DNA from: Pyrrhosoma nymphula
Lineage: Eukaryota > Arthropoda > Insecta > Odonata > Coenagrionidae
DNA length: 64,000 nucleotides
Assembly (NCBI GenBank): GCA_963573305.1
Contig: OY754332.1
Span: 137,881,977 to 137,945,976 of the forward strand
Direction of reading: 5' to 3'
The position numbers and the translations under genes were made by a program. Below the pieces are notes generated by a model. The model saw only the letters and a program-made list of their open reading frames with translations, had not been told where the DNA came from and did no database searches. Shown here piece by piece: positions 56,231 through 64,000 of this stretch. The stretch's first letter is position 1; every line of letters begins with the position of its first letter.

Positions 56231-57695
56231 GTGCACAATGTGCCAAGAACCCGTTTTTCTGAGGCCGAGGTCCGTATGATTTTAAGTGCAATTTGCTTCT
56301 TCCGCTGCGAAGGCAGGAAGAAGGGAGACAGTCGGTTTCCCGTCTACCAAACAGTTGCGGATTGCTTGGGAATTAGTTTGGTATCCGTGAAAAGGATTGC
56401 ATCCAGGGATAAGAGGAGTGACAAAGAAAATAGTGCAGTGAATAACCCCACACCAGAGAAAAAGGTGAAGTTAGGACGACCAAAAATATACATGGACGAC
56501 TTCACTTTGGGGGTAGTAAGGAGAACAGTCCACGAGTTTTATTTAAAGAGTATGTATCTGACCTTGGAGAGTTTAAAAGATAAGTTGGTTAGCTCTATGC
56601 CAGCTTTCCCACCAATATCCATTAACAAATTGAGATCTATCCTCATTGATCTTGGTTTTCATTACAAAAAGTTGAACAGGAAGCCGGTAATGATGGAGTC
56701 AGTTACGATTGCAGCAACTCGACATGCTTTTCTACGAAGAGTTTGATATTTACGGCGCATTGGCTACAAAATATTTTACACCGACGAAACTTGGTGCTCG
56801 CAGCTCAATTCGTTGAAGTATGGTTGGGTGGAAAACATAGTTAACCAGGCGCAGAATAATTATTCCATTTACCGTGGAAATATTCAGGAGGTACATGGAT
56901 GGCGCGGAGGATTCAAGACCCCATCAGGAGCAGGGAAACGTGTAATAATTTTGCACATTGGCAGTGAGGATGGGTTTTTTGAATGGTGGACAACTGTGCT
57001 TTGTTGGCTGCAAGGGAAGTGGAGACTATCATTCTGAAATGAATGCAAAACACTTCGAAGAGTGGTTTCGGAAGATTTTGTCACTGCTTCCGCCAAAATC
57101 CGCTGTGGTTATTGACCAGGCTCCATACCACACCATGATTGATCCCGAAACGAAGAATCCTTCCATGGCATGGAGAAAAGCAGAAATAATTGCGTGGTTG
57201 AAGAAAAGAGACGCGGAAATACCAATGGATACACCAGCTTTTGAAAATTTGACCAAGGCAGAGCTGATTAACCATGCATGTCAATATTTCGGAAAACCAG
57301 AGAGGATATTAGACAGAATTGTAAAGGAAGTAAGAACTGACGTGGAACTAATTTGGCTACCAGTGGCGCACTGCAAGCTTAACGCCATAGAGTTAATTTG
57401 GGCATATGTGAAAAATAAAATTGCAAGGGTAAACTTATCCAATGCGGCAGAGAAGGGCAATAGTGTTAAAGTGGTGCAACAGCTGTGTGTAGAGGCACTT
57501 AATTCAGTAACTGCCGAACTCTGTGCTAATTGTACTCGGCATGTTACGAAAATAGAAGAACATTACTGAGAGAAAGACTACTTGATGGACGATTGCAACG
57601 AAAATCAAGTCATTGCTCCCTTGGACTCTGAATCCGATTCTGACGATGATGATGCTGTTTCACTGTCGGATAGCTATGAATCACAATCAGATTAG
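56231..57695 (+). pseudogene. IS630/Tc1-type DDE transposase, copy 2 (lightly damaged)
   Basis: The N-terminus RTRFSEAEVRMILSAICFF and CLGISLVSVKRIA form a helix-turn-helix-like DNA-binding region, followed by KLGRPKIYMDDFTLGVVRR and a second HTH-like stretch (TLESLKDKLVSSMPAFPP). The catalytic core has FYTDETW (first Asp codon 56,783), GDYHSEMNAKHFEEWF, VIDQAPYHTMID (second Asp 57,114) and NAIELIWAYVK (Glu 57,390), with 91 residues between second Asp and Glu. The tail is acidic (ESDSDDDD). Lesions: GTG where copy 1 has ATG, a stop at about 56,744, an extra T in a T-run near 56,978, and Trp-to-stop at 57,567. All three catalytic residues survive. Compared with copy 1, the order of blocks and spacing is identical but the sequence is well diverged, so these are separate families or old lineages. 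Confidence 0.85.
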
Positions 57696-57860
57696 TGAAT
57701 GCGTAGACGTATCAACTCCGACGTGCCTATTCTTGGCAAAATATTTAAATTGTAAATAATGTAGCAAATATTTTTGTAAATAGTGTTGTAAATTGTGTTG
57801 TAAATAGTGTTGTAAATATTATTTTCGTATAGCTATGACGACTGGCTCATGCCACAAAAC

Positions 57861-57920
57861 CATTTTTAAAGCTGCCGATGGTGGTCCAAAGCCCTCATGA
57901 AAAAAGCTGATAGGAAATGT
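57861..57920. repeat. Conserved 60-bp block downstream of transposase copy 2
   Basis: Ungapped match to 19,591-19,650 at 45 of 60 positions by my count, at the equivalent place downstream of the other transposase copy. The minus-strand peptide FHEGFGPPSAALKMV corresponds to SYDGFGPPLVCLKIV in copy 1. Confidence 0.65.
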
Positions 57921-57943
57921 TACTGAGTAGCCAATCCATAATA

Positions 57944-59638
57944 CAGTAAAACCCCGCTTTTACGTCCCCGGAATTTACGTTTTCCCGTGTTTTACAACAT
58001 TTTCTCCCGGTCCCAAAAATATTTGCATCATTATAATGTATTTTCATCCCGCTATTTACACTTTCAAATCCCGCCATTTACGACATTTGAATGCAAGAAA
58101 GATGGCGGCTGGCGCACTTCAACTGGCGACTCTTCGAGCGTGATTAATGTTAAATATGGATAAAATACATACTTAAACATGATATATGAATGCTGATTTA
58201 TTTGGTTTCCTTTAAAAACATAATTATTCGTTTGATGGTAGCACATTACATCGATAGCATTGCTGAAAAGTATTTATGCCGGATATTGTAATGCTTGCGA
58301 TCGGGATTCTTGTACTAAGGAGCCATACCAGGGAATAGAATTCTCTTCCCTGGCCGTACTAGATGTTTAAAGAGTACATTTAAATTTGTAGTGGATGCCA
58401 TAAATATATTTAATTAGATGTTATTTGGCCAACTACCGCTGTCATTATGGCGAAAAGTTAAAACGTATGTTAACTCTTGTTCTCATGCTTCGCTGCGACC
58501 TTTTTCTTATTTCTCGTAACTCACGCACTAATGCCATTCATGTTGTGTTTTTAGGTTTTTAGTTACTTCACCTTTAGTTTTATTTAATGAGCAATTATTT
58601 ACGGCAATCGTGAGGAAACGTATTTTAAAATGGCAAACAAGCGTGCGAGATAATCGTTATCATTTGAAGAAAAAATCAACATTTTGCAAAGAGAATTGAC
58701 TCTAATACGGGCACTCGCGTGTCCCTGACCGAAGAACTTGATATACCAGGTTCAACGTGGAACGCAACTGTAAAACCCCGTAAATGTATAGAGAAAATTG
58801 CTAAGGAATGCGGCCGTATTGGAAAAAGGCGTAAATTCATTAAATACTCCAAAGATGATGAACTTGAAGAAATATTGAAGACATGGGTTCAGTCTTCCAG
58901 AGCAGCAGGCAGAGGCGAATATATGCCCCCTCCCCCCAAAATAAAGTCGCATAATCGCTGCGATAGGCGCATGCGGGGATACCTAAACTACAGCCGGTCG
59001 CCGCTATATCTAGCCGGTCTCCCCCCCCCCTCCCCCCCCAACGTGATTTTGACAATAAAGACATGTTAAATGTGGACGAAACAGGTTTTTTTTTAATAAT
59101 GCCACACACAAGACCCTATAGACTTTAAAGGGGACCCTTGTCATGGCGCCAAGCACAGCAAAGGTCGCCTTACTGTTTTATTAGGAGCTAATCCAGATGG
59201 CAGAGTGAGACTGAAACCCATTGTTTTTGAAAAGTCCAAAAATCCACGTTGCTTTAAAAACATTACCAAAGAACTTGGCTACAACCTATGCAGCCAACAC
59301 AAAGGCATGGATGACATAGACTATTGTTGAAGAAAAAATGTATGCCCTTAATTGATGCAAAGATAAATATATGTAGGTAGACACCACCTCAAATTAAGTT
59401 AAAATATGAGAATACTTTTATTTTTTTATTAACTTTTGTTTATTCATTTATTTATGTCTATTTGGTGACCCATCAATAATATTAAACATCACCTGTTAAT
59501 TTAAATAAAATTATTACCATTAGGCAATGATTTTGCTTCTATTTCCTAAAAATTATGATTTCCCTCGATTTACATTTTCCCGCGATTTACACTTTTTTCC
59601 TTCATCCCCGTCAAAAGTGTAAAAGAGAGGTTTTACTG
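57944..59638 (+). mobile_element. Tigger/pogo element, internally deleted, nested
   Basis: TA flanks at 57,942-57,943 and 59,639-59,640 enclose ends CAGTAAAACCCCGCTTTTAC (left) and its inverted, slightly diverged counterpart (CAGTAAAACC then CTTTTACAC on the other strand). Inside are pieces of a Tigger-type transposase. It lies between transposase copy 2 and the right terminal repeat of the Tc1-like element, so it inserted after that element. At 1.7 kb it is shorter than full-length Tigger elements. Confidence 0.88.
58630..59325 (+). pseudogene. Tigger/pogo transposase fragments
   Basis: From the ATG at 58,630 the protein reads MANKRAR-stop-SLSFEEKINILQREL, the CENP-B/pogo-type N-terminal helix-turn-helix region, then after a frameshift EELDIPGSTWNATVKPRKC and DDELEEILKTWVQSSRAAG. 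A short C-rich unrelated stretch (58,925-59,040) follows. The catalytic domain resumes with LNVDETGFF (first Asp), then GDPCHGAKHSKGRLTVLLGA, NPDGRVRLKPIV and SKNPRCFKNI, and is cut at HKGMDDIDY near 59,325. The second and third catalytic acids are lost in the deletion. The block wording is that of Tigger/JRK-type transposases. Confidence 0.83.
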
Positions 59639-59828
59639 TACACACCATATATCAAACTGATGAACATTTCATTGCGCAGGACAGTGCGACGTACGATACA
59701 ATAATAAGCTTCCGTATTCCTTGAGAAATTTCTATTTAAAAGACCACGGTAGCGGCCCGTGAGGAAGTGGCAACATGCTCCCTCCTTCCCCTTCACCGCT
59801 CCAACTGGCTCGGCGAGCAACGCGGAGC

Positions 59829-60332
59829 AAAATGAAGGATAAATAAAAATCGAAATAAAATACAAGGATATAACACGAATGGTTTTGTTCATATATTCGC
59901 CATATGGGCTTTCATCTGCTGCCAACGATACTTTAAAATACCTCGTAAGCTTTCAAATAACGAAAATAGCATATCCGAAAGTAGTAAACTTTATCCGATA
60001 TAATTTATATTTTTACAACATTCTTTTTTGATAGACTTATTATTTATAGTCTTGTTTTTACCTATAACCAATTTCTTGTGGATACAGTGGTAAGATTCTA
60101 CGTTATTAACGTAAGAAGTGGTGCTACCGTTTTTGAACCAGCAAAAAGCATGCCTTTTTTCATAGAAGCTCACATTAAAAATATTTAAACAGTACTAAAA
60201 AATATCTCAGTAAACCAGTCGGACGGACATATAAATTACCTTTCATATGCAGTTTACAGTGTTGCAATAGGTTTATTGGTTAATGAGTTATAACATCTCA
60301 AACTCGGGTATCTCGACTTTTTGCATGGACAG
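59829..60332 (-). repeat. Right 504-bp terminal inverted repeat
   Basis: Reverse complement of 55,543-56,046 with about six mismatches, ending in GCATGGACAG next to TA at 60,333. The immediately internal sequences diverge on both sides. Confidence 0.95.
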
Positions 60333-60334
60333 TA

Positions 60335-60481
60335 GAACCTTGAATTACAGAAAATAATAACTGTAGATTTACGAAAAGAGCACCCTTAAATCAAAGGAGG
60401 GAACTTGAATTAATTGATTACTTTGATAAAATTAAGTGGGAGGAGGTATATGAGTGTGACAATGTAGAAAAGAAGTATGAT
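60335..60481 (+). pseudogene. LINE C ORF2, endonuclease-RT linker part 1
   Basis: Following the endonuclease end in the same frame, the LINE reads ITENNNCRFTKRAPLNQRRE, then LELIDYFDKIKWEEVYECDN and VEKKYD, where hAT element 2 is inserted. The text matches the start of the linker domain of CR1/Jockey-type ORF2. The target duplication AGTATGAT lies at 60,474-60,481. Confidence 0.82.
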
Positions 60482-60522
60482 CAGTGGCAGTTGGTGCTTA
60501 TGTGCTGAAGAGCTGCAGCACA

Positions 60523-60880
60523 TTAAATATTTGAAAATAAGACACCTAGGATCCTCTCTGAATACAATCTGAGCGCGCTTGCTTTACTCATCCTTTGAAC
60601 ATCTTCAGAACTCCCAGACTCCCCTTCGTAGCCGTCGTACGAGGTGTAGCACGCGGCGTGTGCTGCCGAGTTCACACCAAGCAAGAATTTGGAGGGATTC
60701 TTCTCATCGAATAGAAAATGTGGTTTAGCGCATGTGCGAACTACGTAAATTGCGTGCTGTACATCGGACAGCGCTACCCCTCCAGTAGTCCAAGCGGGGA
60801 CCATTTCTTCTTTTGGCCACAGGGTGACAGCGCTTGACACACTTGACTTTGTAAAGACAATGTAAGATCAAATAGTTACC
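60523..60880 (-). other. Coding-like stretch inside hAT element 2 (possible captured exon)
   Basis: A minus-strand frame of about 115 codons with no internal stop reads SSAVTLWPKEEMVPAWTTGG, ALSDVQHAIYVVRTCAKPHF, KNPSKFLLGVNSAAHAACYT and SSEDVQRMSKASALRLYSER, ending at 60,523. It is more GC-rich than the rest of the element, has no good initiator near its start and is on the strand opposite the transposase. It does not look like any transposase part. It could be a host gene fragment captured by the element, or chance. I do not recognise the family. Confidence 0.4.
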
Positions 60881-61265
60881 GCGGCGGGAAAGACGGAGCT
60901 ACACTTTTACCCGCTAGAAGGGTTCCCAACTTATATACTCTGTTGCTACTTTTTATCCAAGTTATAATATTTATGCTGATAATGGGGCTTAGATTTTGAT
61001 ACTTTTCTATTTTCTAATAAAAAAATCATGATTAGGGGAAAATACTAATCTCATCTTGCGGTACATCTTTAGTTTATGTATTTATCTTTATTGGTAACAC
61101 TGAAAATTTTTGCGCGGTCAGTTACTTGTTCAGTGGATCAGTCTGGTGCCTACTGTCTAGTATACACGACCGTGGTCTGGTGCAAGTGCCTCGTGTATTT
61201 TTGAATGATTGATTAAGTTTAAGGTGTGAGCGTTGCATGTTCTGCGTATTTAGTTACAGTACAAC

Positions 61266-63345
61266 ATGGATGATTCCGTGGAAAAACTGTTGAGTAGTCC
61301 ATTTTCTACCAGAAATTTGGAAGAAAAAATTAAAGTTAAAGAGTTAGGAAGACCCACCCCGGACTTGGTTATCACTCAGAGTGCTTCTTCGAACAAAAGC
61401 AAGTACATTAGAAAATTTAACAAGAAAGTGTACAAGCATGATTGGGTGTGTGGATGTGAAATTAGGAACACCCTTTTTTGTTTTCCGTGTTTGCTCTTTG
61501 GCAAAAGTGACTCTTGGGGAACAGTTGGTGTTCGAGATCTTGGACACCTTAATGCTTTAATAAAAAAAAACAACGACAGTAAAAGACATATTATTAATGC
61601 TTTAAACCTGAGCGCTCTAGGTACTGTTAACATAGCAACATTATTAAGTCGAGCTTACCATGAAGAAAAAGAAAGGCACAATCAACAAGTGGAAAAAAAA
61701 CAGGTATGTGCTCTCAAGAATAATTGATTGTATAAAGTTTTGCGGAGCATTTGAGTTAGCTTTGAGGGGACACGACGAAAGTGATAGTTCTGATAATCCT
61801 AGTGTTTTCTTAGGCCTAGTAGATATAGTTTCCAGTATAGATAGTGCAGTGAAAGAGCATAAAGAGTCCAATAATGTTTTCAAGGGGACCTCGAAAACCA
61901 TCCAAAATGAACTTTTGGATTGCATGCTAGAAATCTGCAGAGAAGCTATAACAGAGGAAATAAGACAAGCAGATTACGTGAGTGTCGTGGCTGATGAGAC
62001 TACCGATGTTTCTGAGCAGATGCAATTGGTGTTGGTGTTTCGTTATGAGAAGAAAGGTGTTCCTTATGAGCGATTTTGGGGTTTCTTTAAACCAGAGGGT
62101 CAAAGTGCGAATGCTCTTGCATCATGTATATTAAATGAAATGGATGGCATGTTTAAGGACACTCCGCATATTGTTATTGCACAGACGTATGATGGTGCTT
62201 CAGTAATGAGTGGTGGTACAGGAGGAGTGCAAGCAAAGATAAAAACCTGCTATCCCAATGATTATTACATCCATTGTTAATTTAATAATGGAACGCGACG
62301 CCTCACAAAATCATTCGGCAAGGGTTTTTTTCGCAAATCTGTCAGCCTTCCCTGCCTTTTTTTCAAGATCGCCGCAGAGAATGTCTGCATTAGATGCTGT
62401 AGCATCTCGGAGAATTCCAAGAGGATCAGCAACCAGGTGGAATTTCAAGTCACGCACAGCTAACACCGTATTTGAATATAGGGACTCATTGCTTGATAGC
62501 TTGCTAAACTTAGAGAAAACCACGTCAAATAAAACTTGCCTGGAAGCAAACAGACTTCGGCGCATTTTAGAAGACGAGGGATTCATCTTCTGGCTCGAAT
62601 TTTTCCATAAATTAATGCCACATGTGGATATCATCTACAGTCAGCTACAATCAAGAACAACTGATGCTATGAAAGTTAAATTTCTGTTTTAAATTTCATT
62701 CATGAAGTCAACAGAATAAGGGACTTGACAGAAAATATTGGCGTTAATCCTCAAGAATTACGCGGAGCAGAAAGCAAACGCAGAAAGGTATCATGTCGCA
62801 GTACTGATGCCAAAGAAGTATGTGACAGAATTGCACAAGAAGCATGAGATCGTTTCCATTCCTTGGATCATTTAGAAGCTGCGAAACTTTTAAATTCCAC
62901 AAATTTCGAACTATATTCGAAACAGTTTCCAGATAAAGAATTAGATACAACAGTCAGGGCCTACAACATTCTGGTAAAAAAGAGACTCAAAACAGAACTA
63001 TCGGTTTTGTATTGTAGGCCAGATTTTAAGAATATAGCAGGAGCAGTGCCACTACTGCAGTTCATTATTAACAACAATCTGCAAGGCACCTTCTGGCAAA
63101 TAACGAAGCTTCTGAGAATATTAATAACAACACCAATGACAACATCGGAGCCTGAGAGGTGTTTCTCATTGCCAAAACGGATTAAGACCTTCCTACGGAA
63201 CACCATGTCACAGGAACGGCTAAGTTCACTGGCAATGCTCTCCATTGAGAAGAAGATGGTCTCCATTATGCAAGGGTTCAATGCCAGGGTAATTGACAAA
63301 TTCTGTAGCAAGTATGGACTTCATTTTTCATCACTGCGTGAGTAA
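61266..63345 (+). pseudogene. hAT transposase (ZMYM1/TTF-type), decayed
   Basis: Starts at the ATG at 61,266 (MDDSVEKLL). A TTF-type zinc-finger region is visible (DWVCGCEIRNTLFCFPCLLF), then a DUF4371-like region (SVVADETTDVSEQMQLVLVF with Asp codon 61,992; AQTYDGASVMSGGTGGVQAK with Asp 62,191) and, at the end, the hAT dimerisation block EPERCFSLPKRIKTFLRNTM then RLSSLAMLSIEKKM. The gene has frameshifts near 61,690 and 62,275, a stop about 62,690 and another in an arginine position near 62,847. At 62,275 the expected C-x-A-H-Q-L stretch between YYIHC and NLIMERD is missing, a small deletion. Hence inactive. This type of hAT transposase resembles ZMYM1-like proteins. Confidence 0.85.
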
Positions 63346-63372
63346 ATTTTATATTTCCACACATTTCATTTT

Positions 63373-63428
63373 GGGGGTGGGGGTGAGGAGGGGAGGGGGG
63401 CAGTGGAGGGGCGAGGGGAGGGGGGGCA
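63373..63428 (+). repeat. G-rich tract (quadruplex-capable)
   Basis: More than six runs of four or more G occur within 56 bp on the plus strand, between the transposase stop and the right end of hAT element 2. The composition is unlike the AT-rich surroundings and could fold into G-quadruplexes. Confidence 0.8.
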
Positions 63429-63470
63429 GCACATTGCTGATCTTCTGCAACAGCTGCCACTGAGTATGAT

Positions 63471-64000
63471 ATCTTTTTCCAACACTTTCTCGATACAGTA
63501 AATTGCATTTTACCATATGCAACATATAAAAGTACAAATTCAAATAGAAAGAGTTATATAGACAGGGAATGCTACATTTACAAAGACCATGTACAAAAAT
63601 CCTATTTACAACATTGAAATAACCCTGGTAACAAAGATATAGAGTTTGATTATAAAAAAGTGAAACTGGACTACAAATTGCTCTAGCAAAATAAAAAGAA
63701 CCTTTTTTACTCACAAAATTATGTCAAAAAATAATATAATTAAAACCACATGGGATGTGATAAAAGAAAATATGCAAGTGTCTATTCCAAAACAGAACAT
63801 AGCCGATGAAATAGAATATAATGGACTAACCAATGATCCACATGAAATCGCAGAAAATTTCAATTCCTATTTTGTGAACCACACTAAAAATCTTAAAACG
63901 ATTTCTAATATCATATCTCTAGAAAGATGGTGTTATGTTCCAGAAATCATACAGAGGAAATCTATTGCATACAATCTGAAAAATATCATGCTATTTGCCT
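63471..64000 (+). pseudogene. LINE C ORF2, linker part 2 (runs off window)
   Basis: The LINE resumes as IFFQHFLDTVNCILPYATYK, SYIDRECYIYKDHVQKSYLQ, then EFDYKKVKLDYKLL and IIKTTWDVIKENMQ, with NDPHEIAENFNSYFVNHTKN to about 63,890. These are the linker blocks just before the reverse transcriptase in CR1/Jockey-type ORF2. Two stops and one frame change interrupt it. The RT domain would begin shortly after the window ends. Confidence 0.8.

Larger units (their letters stand above)
55543..60332 (+). mobile_element. IS630/Tc1-like element with 504-bp inverted repeats
   Basis: Terminal inverted repeats occupy 55,543-56,046 and 59,829-60,332, each 504 bp with only about six mismatches. TA dinucleotides flank both ends (55,541-55,542 and 60,333-60,334), the target duplication of Tc1/mariner-type elements. 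Removing the insert and one TA keeps the LINE C frame, which supports these exact boundaries. The near-identical TIRs imply a fairly recent insertion. It contains a DDE transposase (56,231-57,695) and a nested Tigger/pogo element (57,944-59,638). Conserved 60-codon frames in the two TIRs are simply the repeat itself. Confidence 0.9.
60482..63462 (+). mobile_element. hAT element 2 (3.0 kb)
   Basis: Left end CAGTGGCAGTTGGTGC at 60,482 and right end GCAACAGCTGCCACTG at 63,462 are imperfect inverted repeats starting CAGTGGC. The 8-bp AGTATGAT flanks both ends (60,474-60,481 and 63,463-63,470). The LINE C frame is preserved when one copy of the duplication and the element are removed (KKYD joins IFFQHFLDTVNCILP). 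It carries a hAT transposase (61,266-63,345), a minus-strand coding-like stretch near its left end, and a G-rich tract near its right end. Confidence 0.93.
49430..64000 (+). mobile_element. LINE C, split by three nested DNA transposons
   Basis: Pieces at 49,430-50,119, 55,137-55,542, 60,335-60,481 and 63,471-64,000 (window end) are consecutive parts of one Jockey/CR1-type LINE: ORF1 end, endonuclease, and the endonuclease-RT linker. Each gap is an independent DNA transposon with its own target duplication. Joining the pieces restores a collinear protein. The RT domain would lie beyond the window. The 5' end near 49,430 is a truncation, since ORF1 starts in mid-domain. Confidence 0.88.

Noticed and set aside
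55702..60173. A conserved pair of 60-codon genes on opposite strands (55,702-55,884 and 59,991-60,173)
   Set aside because: Both lie inside the 504-bp terminal inverted repeats; their identity is that of the repeat, with no sign of coding constraint.
55535..60348. Mutator-like element with 9-bp target duplication
   Set aside because: The 9-bp repeat TTGAATTAC leaves asymmetric ends and breaks the LINE frame, whereas TA flanks give symmetric ends, keep the frame and fit the IS630-type transposase.

Overview
This is a eukaryotic, AT-rich, animal-type genomic window, most likely from an arthropod (probably an insect with a repeat-rich genome). Genes are sparse, open frames are mostly broken, and almost everything recognisable is a transposable element: RTE-type, Jockey/CR1-type and R2/NeSL-like LINEs, tRNA-derived SINEs, piggyBac, hAT, Tc1/mariner (IS630-type) and Tigger/pogo DNA transposons, and a Ty3/gypsy scrap. 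I see no bacterial features, no CRISPR array and no phage. The organism assignment is inference from the element mix; nothing in the window names a species.

Layout. 1-18 kb: scattered decayed LINE pieces (RTE-type at 3.8-6.7, 11.7-12.0 and 13.3-13.7 kb; an R2/NeSL-like piece at 7.5-9.6 kb; a Jockey-type piece at 9.6-11.7 kb), two SINE-like repeats, a GC-rich island at 12.6-13.1 kb and one candidate core promoter at 15.1 kb. 18-22.4 kb: a decayed IS630-type transposase (copy 1) beside a nearly intact RTE-type LINE on the minus strand. 22.5-27.5 kb: a minus-strand LINE split by a younger plus-strand LINE whose 924-codon ORF2 frame is still fully open. 27.6-27.9 kb: a piggyBac-like MITE holding perfect palindromes.

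30.8-44.5 kb: the only convincing host gene, on the minus strand. Two phase-0 coding exons (43,970-44,452 and 30,815-31,300, the latter with the stop codon) have clean splice sites and are separated by a 12.7-kb intron. The intron contains a TGTATACA-rich inverted-repeat element, a structurally complete piggyBac element (TTAA target site, 14-bp TIRs, decayed transposase), a Ty3/gypsy RNase H remnant and a decayed R2/NeSL-like LINE that carries a 1.05-kb internal tandem duplication and its own SINE insertion. I do not recognise the host protein.

49.4-64 kb: the most striking region. One LINE (ORF1 end plus the start of ORF2) has been split three times by DNA transposons, each with a diagnostic target duplication: a 5.0-kb hAT (8-bp CTCATAAG), a 4.8-kb IS630/Tc1-like element with 504-bp terminal inverted repeats (TA), and a 3.0-kb hAT (8-bp AGTATGAT). 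The first hAT contains a further 1.3-kb nonautonomous element and the Tc1-like element contains a deleted Tigger/pogo element. Removing the inserts rejoins the LINE coding sequence, in the same frame at two of the three sites, so the relative order of events can be read directly. The Tc1-like transposase, present here as two divergent copies, has an unusually long spacing (91 residues in both copies) between its second Asp and the Glu, and both copies share a conserved 60-bp block downstream of the gene.
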